From Bacteriovoracaceae bacterium UBA6261 (GTDB taxonomy: Bacteria; Bdellovibrionota; Bacteriovoracia; Bacteriovoracales; Bacteriovoracaceae), in the NCBI GenBank assembly GCA_002440825.1, contig DJVH01000085.1, positions 1 to 64,000 on the forward strand: 64,000 nucleotides of DNA. Direction: 5' to 3'. Positions 52,492 through 60,398 of the stretch are shown piece by piece. The notes beneath the pieces are model-generated. The model was not told the DNA's origin and made no database searches. It saw nothing but the letters and a program-made list of their open reading frames with translations. A program made the position numbers and the translations under genes. Numbering within the stretch: position 1 is the stretch's first letter; every line of letters starts with the position of its first letter.

Positions 52492-53937
52492 ATGCAGGCA
52501 GAAAACTCGATCGATCAATCAAATTTGGATGCCCTCCTTCAGACTATGGTCGAAGGAATGATCATTCAAGATACATCAGGCCGTATTATTCAGTATAATC
52601 AAGCTGCACTGGAAATATTAGGGATGGCCGAAGGTCAGCTCAACGAAGCGGAACCAGGGGAAGAGAGTGCGCCTGGAGAGGACTCAGAAAAGGAAGCATC
52701 AGAGGCAGCCTCAATGGATTCTGCCGAGTGGGATAAAATATTTCCCGGTAAAGATCACCCCGGAATGGCCTCACTGAAAACCGGTCAGATTCAAAAAAAT
52801 CTAGTGATGAAAATTTTTCGTTACGACGGCGAAGTCAGGTGGATCAGTTTGAATGCTGTGCCGATTGTTAATAATCGTACAGGCCAGCCCTATCAGGTCA
52901 TCAACACTTTCACCGATATTACAGAAATGCGAAAAATGGTAAATGAGTTGAAGCAAGTTCAACTTCTTTACAATATTTCACAAGATCTGATGATCATCAC
53001 CAATCAGGAAGGTTATTTTAAAAAAGTGAATCCTCGTTTTACAGAAGTTCTTGGTTATGAATTCCGCGATATCGTCTCTCAAAAATTTGTCAATTTGATT
53101 CACCCCGATGATCTGGAAGCGACGATGACCGCTTTAAAAAAAGTCGGAACAAAAAGATCGACTCACTTTATTAACCGCTACAAAGAAAAAAGCGGTTCAT
53201 TCAGAACATTCGACTGGGTTGTTGTGAAAGACCCTGACACTGAACTTCTTTACTATACAGCGAGAGACATTACGGATTACCGCTCGGAAGAACTGGACAT
53301 TATTCATTCTTCCCGCGTTTACTCAATCGGTGAATTGACAAGCGGTCTTGCCTATATGATCAACGGGCAAATCTCCATCATTGGCGGCCATCTTTCATTC
53401 ATCAAATCACAAATCGACCAGGATGAAATAAACACTCCGGATGTGAAAAGAAAAATTCAGGGTATTGAAGAGTCTGTTCACCGTCTATCTAAGGCCATTA
53501 AAGATCTTAACTCTTTTGTGAGAAACGCCAAGAATGAAGAAATAGCTGACATTTCACTGACCCATATTCTTGATAATGTGATGGAACTTTCACATGAAAG
53601 ATTTCGTATTCATTGCGTGAAACTGGATGTCGACTTTGAAGACAAGTTATTCATACGTTGTCGTGAAACCCAGGTCGCTCAGGTGCTTATAGCCCTTCTC
53701 AACAATGCTTACAACTCGATTCACACTCAACGCGAAGGATGGGTAAAGCTTTCCGCCAAATCAAAAAATGGTGTCATCACAATCAGCATCAGTGACAGCC
53801 GCGAACGCAAAGACAAATCGGAATTAAATGTTGTCAGAAATATTATAGAAGAAAATTTTGGTTCAATTTATTATGATCACTCAAGCCCGCACTCCAGATT
53901 CGTTATCGAATTTCCGGCAGTACAGGTTTTGAAATAA
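52492..53937 (+). CDS. PAS-domain sensor with degenerate histidine-kinase core
   Basis: 481 residues from ATG 52492 (GGGAG four bases upstream; an alternative GTG at 52447 has a poorer site). Two PAS domains are clear (residues about 10-125 and 155-275, ending in YTARDITDYRSE). The HisKA-like helix reads SIGELTSGLAYMINGQISIIGGH, where the usual H-E-x-N-(N)-P is replaced by Y-M-I-N-G-Q, so the phospho-acceptor His is missing. The ATPase region keeps an N-box-like QVLIALLNNAYNSI but no D-x-G-x-G box is seen. It is therefore a pseudokinase sensor, probably acting by binding or inhibiting. A receiver gene follows 13 bp downstream. Confidence 0.82.
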   Translation: MQAENSIDQSNLDALLQTMVEGMIIQDTSGRIIQYNQAALEILGMAEGQLNEAEPGEESAPGEDSEKEASEAASMDSAEWDKIFPGKDHPGMASLKTGQIQKNLVMKIFRYDGEVRWISLNAVPIVNNRTGQPYQVINTFTDITEMRKMVNELKQVQLLYNISQDLMIITNQEGYFKKVNPRFTEVLGYEFRDIVSQKFVNLIHPDDLEATMTALKKVGTKRSTHFINRYKEKSGSFRTFDWVVVKDPDTELLYYTARDITDYRSEELDIIHSSRVYSIGELTSGLAYMINGQISIIGGHLSFIKSQIDQDEINTPDVKRKIQGIEESVHRLSKAIKDLNSFVRNAKNEEIADISLTHILDNVMELSHERFRIHCVKLDVDFEDKLFIRCRETQVAQVLIALLNNAYNSIHTQREGWVKLSAKSKNGVITISISDSRERKDKSELNVVRNIIEENFGSIYYDHSSPHSRFVIEFPAVQVLK

Positions 53938-53950
53938 GCGAGACTGAAAA

Positions 53951-54337
53951 ATGGAAGAGAATAAAACAGAATGCAGTCCCCTTCACAAAAACATACTTGT
54001 TGTAGAAGACAACAAAGAAATTCAGGACTCTCTGAAAGTCGCTCTCGAAGTTGAAGGCTATAATGTCTTTACGGCCGACAATGGAAAGGAAGGTCTCGAA
54101 GCTCTTTCCAAAATGCCTACTCCTTGTATGATTCTGCTCGACTTGATGATGCCCGTAATGAATGGTTGGGAATTCGTTGAGGAAATCAGTAAAGATATCA
54201 TGCTCTCCTCAATTCCAGTTGTCGTGGTTTCTGCTTTCGGAGATAAAAAAGGAACTCCTAAAACGGAAGGATACATTCAGAAGCCGGTTGATCTTGATGC
54301 CTTGTTAAATACAGTGAGCAAGCACTGCGGCTGCTGA
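53951..54337 (+). CDS. single-domain response regulator
   Basis: 128 residues: one receiver domain with VEDNKEIQ (acidic pair), MILLDLMMPVMNG (phospho-Asp), SAFGDKK (switch residue) and YIQKPVDLDA (Lys). No output domain, so it acts through protein contact. Starts 13 bp after the pseudokinase sensor gene and 3 bp before the patatin gene, so it is in that transcript. Two Cys at the end (HCGC) are unusual for a receiver. Its phosphate source may be the divergent histidine kinase at 50578. Confidence 0.9.
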   Translation: MEENKTECSPLHKNILVVEDNKEIQDSLKVALEVEGYNVFTADNGKEGLEALSKMPTPCMILLDLMMPVMNGWEFVEEISKDIMLSSIPVVVVSAFGDKKGTPKTEGYIQKPVDLDALLNTVSKHCGC

Positions 54338-54340
54338 TGT

Positions 54341-55465
54341 ATGACAAAAAAATGCGCAATTGTTCTCAATGGTGGTGGCGCGAGGGCCAGTTATCAGGCG
54401 GGAGCACTTCGGGCCCTTTATGAAATCATAAAAAAAGATCAGAACCTTTTTGAAATCATCACCGGAAATTCCGCCGGGGCCATCAATGCTGTATATCTTG
54501 CCAGCAATGCTGAAGATTGGGGGGCATCCACTCAAGCACTTCTGGATCTTTGGACGAGAATCAAACCTGAAGATGTCTACGACCTCAGTCACTATACAAT
54601 GACAAAACTTGGAACTAAGTGGATGAAAGGAACTTTCTTTCGGAACGCGATGGAAAACGACGTGCTCAATGGTTTGCTGAATACTGAACCTTTAAGAAGA
54701 ACGATCGAAAGAGAAGTGGATTTTAAAAAAATACGTGAGCATTTCCAGCTCGGAAATATCAATGGTCTCTCACTCTCCACGACAAATTATTTTTCCGGAG
54801 CCAGTGTTGTTTTTCACGATGGCGATACATCCATCAATGAACACTCTAAATCGGATCGCATTATGATGAGAACGGAAATAACTTCCGATCACGTCATGGC
54901 CTCTTCTGCCATTCCGCTTTTTTTTCCTCCGATTAAAATCGGCAAATCATTTTACGGTGACGGTTGTATCAGACAAATCACTCCGCTCTCGCCCGCTGTG
55001 GATCTCGGAGCGCAAAAAATTATTGCGATCGGTGTTCGTTATCAACAAACGCTGGATGATCAAATTGAAAAAACCCTGCGTGTGAATCCAATGCCTCAAA
55101 TCAGTCAGATCGCAGGAATAATGATGAACGCTATTTTTCTTGATTCGCTGGATGCCGATTATGCCCGCTTCAGTAAGATCAATACAATTGTGGAAATGAT
55201 GGGGCCGAAATCGCCCTGGAGATATATACCGGCGCTCATGCTGAAGCCTTCACGCGACCTGGGGGCCATGACAGAAAAACTCAGCAAAGAACTTCCCGTC
55301 ATGCTTCGCTATTTTTTAAGAACAATCGGCGTCTCCGGACAATATGGTCTGGACCTACTCAGTTACCTGGCCTTTGATTCTTCTTATACGGAACAAATTG
55401 CGGAATTGGGCTACGAAGATACGATGAAAGAAAAACACCGCATTTTAAATTTTATTGATTCCTGA
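54341..55465 (+). CDS. patatin-like phospholipase
   Basis: 374 residues. Patatin motifs: GGGARASYQAG (oxyanion loop), GNSAGAINA (G-x-S-x-G nucleophile) and DGCIRQITPLSPA (D-G of the catalytic dyad). It has no signal peptide, so it is cytoplasmic or exported by another route. Patatin proteins cleave acyl chains of phospholipids. It is in the same unit as the receiver gene (3 bp gap). Converges on the Mpo1-like gene with no gap. A role in prey-lipid use would be consistent with a predator but is not shown here. Confidence 0.88.
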   Translation: MTKKCAIVLNGGGARASYQAGALRALYEIIKKDQNLFEIITGNSAGAINAVYLASNAEDWGASTQALLDLWTRIKPEDVYDLSHYTMTKLGTKWMKGTFFRNAMENDVLNGLLNTEPLRRTIEREVDFKKIREHFQLGNINGLSLSTTNYFSGASVVFHDGDTSINEHSKSDRIMMRTEITSDHVMASSAIPLFFPPIKIGKSFYGDGCIRQITPLSPAVDLGAQKIIAIGVRYQQTLDDQIEKTLRVNPMPQISQIAGIMMNAIFLDSLDADYARFSKINTIVEMMGPKSPWRYIPALMLKPSRDLGAMTEKLSKELPVMLRYFLRTIGVSGQYGLDLLSYLAFDSSYTEQIAELGYEDTMKEKHRILNFIDS

Positions 55466-55753
55466 TCAGATTTTTTTTCTGAGCATCATATAAAACATTT
55501 TGAAATCCGCCATGAGACTCCATAAAGGATATTTAAATGTGGCCGGAGTATTTTTCTCAAGAGCGTAATGGCCGATCCATGCAAACCCGTATCCAAAAAC
55601 AGGAACGAGAAAAAGAGCTTTGAATTCTGCCGTCGCAAAAACATAAAACAAAATCACATGCACAATGGAAGTGCCGATGAAATGGAGCCTGCGATTATGA
55701 GGATCAGCGTGTTCCTGCAAATAAAAAGACCAGAAGTCATCAAATGTTTTCAT
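55466..55753 (-). CDS. Mpo1/DUF962-family membrane protein
   Basis: 95 residues. MKTFDDFWSFYLQEHADPHNRRLHFIGTSIVHVILF has the DUF962 signature (F-x-x-F-x-x-x-Y-x-x-x-H-x-x-x-x-x-R-x-x-H). Two membrane helices follow, and a second conserved region AWIGHYALEKNTPATFKYPLWSL. Yeast Mpo1 is a 2-hydroxy fatty acid dioxygenase; the His motifs needed for iron binding are kept. Size is about that of the bacterial members. Converges on the patatin gene with no gap. Confidence 0.85.
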   Translation of the reverse strand: MKTFDDFWSFYLQEHADPHNRRLHFIGTSIVHVILFYVFATAEFKALFLVPVFGYGFAWIGHYALEKNTPATFKYPLWSLMADFKMFYMMLRKKI

Positions 55754-55829
55754 ATACTAATCATCTTGCCATGCTTTATTGAAAAAGCAAGCAATTGACT
55801 ATGGATCACTCTTGAAATACATTAGTTTT

Positions 55830-55997
55830 CGTTAGGGAGTAATCTTTCACATAAGTGAACATCAAGTCGACATACTGGGTTTAAACCCCGGCCTGATGGT
55901 GAAGAAAATGGTCTTTCGTTTTCTTTATTGATGAGACTGACATGAACGTATAAACATACGTCGTGTTGTCTTTTAAGCTCCTGCTAAAAACCTCACG
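55830..55997 (+). ncRNA. yybP-ykoY manganese riboswitch
   Basis: The leader of the manganese exporter gene folds like RF00080. P1 is CGTTAGG (55830-55836) with CCTCACG (55991-55997). GGGAGTAA at 55835-55842 corresponds to the conserved GGGGAGUAG metal loop; P2 is TTCAC-ATAA-GTGAA at 55846-55859. P3 is CATCA (55860-55864) with TGATG (55894-55898), enclosing GTCGACATACTGGG and CCCCGGCC, which resemble the conserved inner loop sequence. A further hairpin ACGTAT-AAAC-ATACGT (55946-55961) and TGCTAAAAACCT (55982-55993) match the 3' part. The family binds Mn2+ and turns on efflux genes. Confidence 0.75.
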
Positions 55998-56025
55998 ACA
56001 AATTTGACTTAGTGGGGACCTTGAA

Positions 56026-56589
56026 ATGCTTCTGCAATTAAAAATCATTTTCAATTCATTTTTACTGGTGGCCTTTACCGAGATGGGTGACAAAACCCAG
56101 CTGCTTGCTTTTATCCTGGCCAGTAAATTTAAAAAGCCATGGCACATACTCGCCGGTATTTTTGTTGCGACTATTTTGAATCACCTTCTGGCAGCCTCCT
56201 TTGGTGTCTGGGTTTCCAACGCCGTTTCTCCTCAGACTTTAAAATGGATTCTCGCTTCGATCTTTGTCGTTTTTGCCGTCTGGATTCTTATCCCTGATAA
56301 AGAAGAAGACATCGACAAGGCTCCGCGCTGGGGGGCTTTCATGACCTCTGCCGTCACTTTCTTTCTTGCCGAAATGGGAGACAAAACGCAGCTGGCAACA
56401 GTGACCCTCGCTGCCAAATATCACGATTTAATCCTGGTCACAGTCGGGACAACGATCGCCATGATGGTCACAGATGGCCCGGCAGTCTTTTTTGGAGACA
56501 AGATGACAAAAAAGATACCGATGAAATGGATCCACATTGCGGCGGCGTTACTTTATATTGCGTTCGCAATTGGTATTCTTATTCACTAA
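56026..56589 (+). CDS. TMEM165/UPF0016-family manganese exporter
   Basis: 187 residues with six helices in two repeats, each carrying the signature E-x-G-D-K-T-(Q): EMGDKTQLLAFILASKF near residue 18 and EMGDKTQLATVTLAAKY near residue 122. The two acidic motifs form a cation path in the GDT1/UPF0016/MntX family, which exports Mn2+. Six-helix length and both repeats are typical. GGGG lies 8 nt before the ATG. The riboswitch upstream and the exporter downstream agree, making a Mn2+-dependent efflux unit. Then ogt follows after 13 bp. Confidence 0.93.
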   Translation: MLLQLKIIFNSFLLVAFTEMGDKTQLLAFILASKFKKPWHILAGIFVATILNHLLAASFGVWVSNAVSPQTLKWILASIFVVFAVWILIPDKEEDIDKAPRWGAFMTSAVTFFLAEMGDKTQLATVTLAAKYHDLILVTVGTTIAMMVTDGPAVFFGDKMTKKIPMKWIHIAAALLYIAFAIGILIH

Positions 56590-56602
56590 ATAAGGAGTCA
56601 GT

Positions 56603-57094
56603 ATGAACTTTGCCAGAAAAATCTCTTCACCTGTAGGCGATCTGTATCTTGTTGCAACCGATGAGGCCCTCATTGCATTGGACAGTTCTCCCGGAGATCT
56701 TTTCAAGAAGGCAGAAAAAGTTGAGAAGCATAAAATTCTGGACCTCACTGTGAAGCAACTGAATGAATACTTCAAAGGGAAGCGCGTGGATTTTGATGTC
56801 CCTTTGAAAGTAGAAGGAACAGATTTTCAGAAAAAAGTCTGGAATGCTTTGACAAAAATTCCTTATGGCAAAGTCTGGAGCTATGGCGATCAGGCAAAGT
56901 TTTTAAAAAATCCCAAGGCCTGTCGGGCCGTCGGCGGGGCCAATGGGAAAAATCCGATTGCGATTATTATTCCTTGTCACAGAGTCATCGGTTCTTCGGG
57001 CAATCTGACGGGCTACGCAAGTGGAATGGATATGAAAGTGGCGCTCTTGAAACTAGAAGGCCATCGCGTGGATGGCCTTCAGTTAGTGAAATAA
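56603..57094 (+). CDS. ogt: methylated-DNA--protein-cysteine methyltransferase
   Basis: 163 residues. The acceptor motif PCHRVIGSSGNLTGYASG (Cys in P-C-H-R) is present, with PYGKVWSYGDQAKFL (DNA-binding helix) and AVGGANGKNPIAIIIPCHR. It removes methyl from O6-methylguanine by transfer to Cys. The N-terminal Ada-like half is short, as in stand-alone Ogt. It follows the manganese exporter by 13 bp, so it may be on the same transcript. A 10-bp hairpin lies in its 3' codons. Confidence 0.93.
   Translation: MNFARKISSPVGDLYLVATDEALIALDSSPGDLFKKAEKVEKHKILDLTVKQLNEYFKGKRVDFDVPLKVEGTDFQKKVWNALTKIPYGKVWSYGDQAKFLKNPKACRAVGGANGKNPIAIIIPCHRVIGSSGNLTGYASGMDMKVALLKLEGHRVDGLQLVK
57056..57080. repeat. perfect 10-bp inverted repeat inside the end of ogt
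   Basis: GAAGGCCATC-GCGTG-GATGGCCTTC, all ten pairs perfect. It lies in the last codons of ogt (EGHRVDGLQ). A T-run is seen only about 20 nt later, so it is not a typical terminator for either strand, though a weak transcription stop before the convergent PLD gene is possible. Confidence 0.5.
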
Positions 57095-57103
57095 TTTTTC
57101 CGT

Positions 57104-59320
57104 TTAAAATTCTTCGTCAAAAAGTCCGATCACCACTTTTTTCCAGAGAGCAATTTTTTGTTTCTCTGTGACTTCTCTCGTCTGCTTTAAATAGCCATCC
57201 ATGACCTGATTCATTTTTGCATTGAAGGCAGGATTGTAAATCATTACCCCTGATTCCATATCGTGGATGAAGCTTCGTTTGTTCAGGTTAACTGAACCAA
57301 TAAAAGAAACTTTTCCATCAACCAGGATGATCTTCGAGTGAAGGATGACTCCCGGTTCAGTGTACTCAAAAATTTTAATTTTATTCAGAAAGCGATTGAT
57401 CCCTGATTTGTTAACTTCTCCAAGAATGATGGCGGCCGTATCGCCAGAGAGATCGATTCTCGTAATGAGTTTTACGTCCACTCCCCTTTCCACCGCTCTC
57501 TGCATAGCTTCGCCCAGTTTTTTTGTCGGACGGAAATAAGGCGAAGAAAGCCTGATGGATTTCTGAGCGCTGTCGAAAACCTGAATGTAGAATTTTTCCA
57601 GCATGTCATCGTCTTTGTACGGAATAGACATGAAATGGCGGACGAGTCCCTTTTCGTTGGCGCGATCGAAATAATGAGGATCGGCAGGAACTTTCGAAAC
57701 TAAATTCTGATTAATGCTTCTGACATAAAAAGTTTGTGAATCTCTCTGCCATAAAGTCATGTAGTGAGAAGCAATCTGTTCTGCAAGTTGCTTTGAACGA
57801 ATTTTCATTTCAAAGTCTCTCCACGGAGCGTAGCCTTCGTCGGCTCCTTTATAGCTTCCATATTGAACCAGCTCTGGAAATTTTCTCACGTCAGGAACTT
57901 TCATGAAAACAAATCCGTCGTGAATATTTCTTCCACCGATAAAGACAACGTTGTCAGCTGGATTTTCGGCCAGAGTGATTAAAAGCTTTACGTGCATCGT
58001 TCTGTGTAGTTCGCTGAAGTGATCCCAAAGAGAGCCACCGTCAGAATCGTATTTGAACTCCTGCACTTTGATATTGTTTGAACTCTCCACTAGTCCGTGA
58101 AGCATGATTCTGTCTTTTTTATTGGCGATAACATCAGAGTTTAAAATGCGCACCTGAGTTCCGTGATCCGCATGCCATTTTGCAAGTCTCGCAATGAGAG
58201 TTCCGTAATAGTCATGACGGAAAACCAGATACGAAATAAGAATGGTGTTCAGCTTGGGAGCTTTTGAAAAATCCAGTTCCGCATAAGGATTCATTTGTTC
58301 AATAAATCCTTCCGGCAGCGGCTGTCCAAGGAGTGATTCAGCTTTAGCTTTTAAACCATCAATTGGTTCTTCAAGCGTTTTGATATCTGTCACTTCTTCA
58401 GCGCACGTCATGGATTTATAATCAGGAGTGAGGAATAATTTTTCCGGACCAGTCAATCCTGAAGCATCTGGAAGAACGCAAGTTTCAAATCGATCTTTGA
58501 GTTCAGCAAGATGAGTAGCATCTTTAAGATTGCTTTCAAGCTTCACTCCGTACTTCACATCTGGATTTGCCGGATCAAAAAAAGTCAGTTCACACGCCCC
58601 TACTTTTTGATCAAAGTGAAGAACGACTTTTGCAGAATTGTTGGACTGTTCATAAATTCTGAATCTGTTTGGAGTTTCTTTCTTTACGGCGCGAGTGAAA
58701 AGCACTTTTTTCATTCTGAAATCAGCATCGCATTTTATCGATGCTTCCAGATAACGACGGATATCGTTTTCTGTTTCTTCTTCAAATTTTGCTTTGGGAG
58801 GAGCGGGTGCCCAGATTTTATTGACGATACCCAATTGATAATCATTGGTTCCGTTTAAATCCATTTTGAATGTGCGTTTAATCTGGTTATTTTCCAAAGT
58901 ATAATTTTTAAGTTCACTTAAAACCAGTTTCTCTTTCTGTTTTCTGAAATTGCGTTTGTATTCTCCCCACTGCCGGTAAGGTTGATCAACAGCAGGCACG
59001 TCATCAGCGAATGCTTCATTTTTTCTTTCCAACTGATGAATCCGGGATTTTATGTCAATCAACTTTGCTTTCATCTCATCGATGTTTGAATCATAGCGAT
59101 CATTTTGAGGAGTGCGGTCGAGTTCTGTCTGAAGCTTTTTCTCCTGCTCGCGGAGTGTATCGATTTCAATAGAGTTGGCGTAGGTTTGCTCCATCTTCTT
59201 TTCATCGAGGACAGACTCGGAAGAAGGCTTTCTCCAGAATGTTGTCTGGCACGATTGCACTGAAAGTATGGTGATGGCCCCTGCGACGATCCAGGCACAT
59301 TTTGAAAGAGTACGCTTCAT
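57104..59320 (-). CDS. PLD-family lipoprotein, cardiolipin-synthase-like
   Basis: 738 residues. A signal peptide ends in VQSC, a lipobox, so lipid-anchored. The first about 350 residues are charged with a coiled-coil stretch and no clear domain. The phospholipase D parts are at residues about 450-500 (HVKLLITLAENPADNVVFIGGRN) and about 660-695 (HSKIILVDGKVSFIGSVN). The second HxK-x4-D is complete; in the first, the Asp of HxK-x4-D is replaced by Leu. PLD pairs act together, so activity may be altered. Cardiolipin synthase, phosphatidyl transfer or nuclease are possible. Confidence 0.83.
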   Translation of the reverse strand: MKRTLSKCAWIVAGAITILSVQSCQTTFWRKPSSESVLDEKKMEQTYANSIEIDTLREQEKKLQTELDRTPQNDRYDSNIDEMKAKLIDIKSRIHQLERKNEAFADDVPAVDQPYRQWGEYKRNFRKQKEKLVLSELKNYTLENNQIKRTFKMDLNGTNDYQLGIVNKIWAPAPPKAKFEEETENDIRRYLEASIKCDADFRMKKVLFTRAVKKETPNRFRIYEQSNNSAKVVLHFDQKVGACELTFFDPANPDVKYGVKLESNLKDATHLAELKDRFETCVLPDASGLTGPEKLFLTPDYKSMTCAEEVTDIKTLEEPIDGLKAKAESLLGQPLPEGFIEQMNPYAELDFSKAPKLNTILISYLVFRHDYYGTLIARLAKWHADHGTQVRILNSDVIANKKDRIMLHGLVESSNNIKVQEFKYDSDGGSLWDHFSELHRTMHVKLLITLAENPADNVVFIGGRNIHDGFVFMKVPDVRKFPELVQYGSYKGADEGYAPWRDFEMKIRSKQLAEQIASHYMTLWQRDSQTFYVRSINQNLVSKVPADPHYFDRANEKGLVRHFMSIPYKDDDMLEKFYIQVFDSAQKSIRLSSPYFRPTKKLGEAMQRAVERGVDVKLITRIDLSGDTAAIILGEVNKSGINRFLNKIKIFEYTEPGVILHSKIILVDGKVSFIGSVNLNKRSFIHDMESGVMIYNPAFNAKMNQVMDGYLKQTREVTEKQKIALWKKVVIGLFDEEF

Positions 59321-59418
59321 TTAAACTCCTATGGAAGTGAGTACGCACTCTATTATAATTTCGATGAAGTTTATTTTCTTCCGAAGGAGAATAATGCCTA
59401 TGGAAAAAGTTGATCGAT

Positions 59419-60375
59419 CTACTCGGCGTAGATGAGAAACTCTTGTTTGTTGGAAGGAAGCTGTGTCGCTAGTACGACTTTGAGACCCATGTTGCCTACA
59501 AAAGTGAGGTACATCGGCACTCTTTTCACCAGTTCAGGCTTGGTCATCTTGAGAGTGATAAACGCTCCCTTCAGCGATGGCCGGATTTTCTCCACTACTT
59601 TTTCAATTTCTCTTAGAGTTCCTTCAGGAGGAAGGTTCATGTCGACAAAAAGCCATTGAACATGTTCGCGAAGTTCGAATACTTTGAAGTCCTGTATAGA
59701 CGTGTGGTGATGATGAAATTTAGGATTGGAAACACAGATATCATCCATGAGTCCCGGATCAATTCCCTCAACGCTTAAGCCTTTTTGAAGTAAAGCATAA
59801 GTCGCTCCGCCGGGGCCCGATCCAATTTCTAAAGCATGTTCGCCTGGACTTAAAACAACCCCGGCATAATCAATACCGTCGAGAACTTTGAGATAAGCAC
59901 GCGATGGACTTTCTTCCGGCAAAATATGCGGCGAAAATCCGCCAGGCCATGGGGCCGAGAGGATAGAATTTCTAAACTCACCTAAATAAAACTGATCTTT
60001 ACCATTGGCCGTGACTTTGATGATTTCGCGGGCCCAGCTGCCGGACTCGACTTTTGGTGCTTCGTAAATCTCGCCGTCTTTGGAGTAAAACAAAACCGGG
60101 CCTTTGTAGCCTGTTAAGCGCGCCCGCATTTCTTCCAATGTGCCTCTGGCAATAAACCTTCCGAAATGCCGGCAGAATACCGGTCGGAGTGTTTTTCCGA
60201 GAGGGCGGATTTCCTTAAAGGTCAGAAATCCTTCTGTGGAATAAGCAAATCTGAGTTCGGGGTAAATAAGGCGGATTTCTTCTTTTAAAAAGGATTCGCT
60301 CCCCGGATTGCAGAGGAAATAGAAAAAATTAGCATCTTCAGTAGTATTCTGTGGGTTGTTTTGGTTTTGTGACAT
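59419..60375 (-). CDS. RlmM-like SAM-dependent methyltransferase
   Basis: 318 residues. Motif I is EIGSGPGGATYALLQKG, followed by GIDPGLMDDI, VDMNLPPEGTLREIEKVV and FITLKMTKPEL. This run resembles RlmM, which makes 2'-O-methylcytidine at 23S rRNA C2498, with the FtsJ-like K-D-K-E set partly visible. The N-terminal half (SESFLKEEIRLIYPELRFAYSTEGFLTFK) resembles a THUMP-like RNA-binding region. Gene starts divergently from the radical SAM gene (23 bp). Exact substrate is inferred. Confidence 0.78.
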   Translation of the reverse strand: MSQNQNNPQNTTEDANFFYFLCNPGSESFLKEEIRLIYPELRFAYSTEGFLTFKEIRPLGKTLRPVFCRHFGRFIARGTLEEMRARLTGYKGPVLFYSKDGEIYEAPKVESGSWAREIIKVTANGKDQFYLGEFRNSILSAPWPGGFSPHILPEESPSRAYLKVLDGIDYAGVVLSPGEHALEIGSGPGGATYALLQKGLSVEGIDPGLMDDICVSNPKFHHHHTSIQDFKVFELREHVQWLFVDMNLPPEGTLREIEKVVEKIRPSLKGAFITLKMTKPELVKRVPMYLTFVGNMGLKVVLATQLPSNKQEFLIYAE

Positions 60376-60398
60376 GATTTGTGATATCTACCACGTAA

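Noticed and set aside
50578..54337. Classical adjacent two-component system formed by the 52492 sensor and 53951 receiver
   Set aside because: The sensor lacks the His and ATP boxes, so it cannot be the phosphate donor in the normal way.
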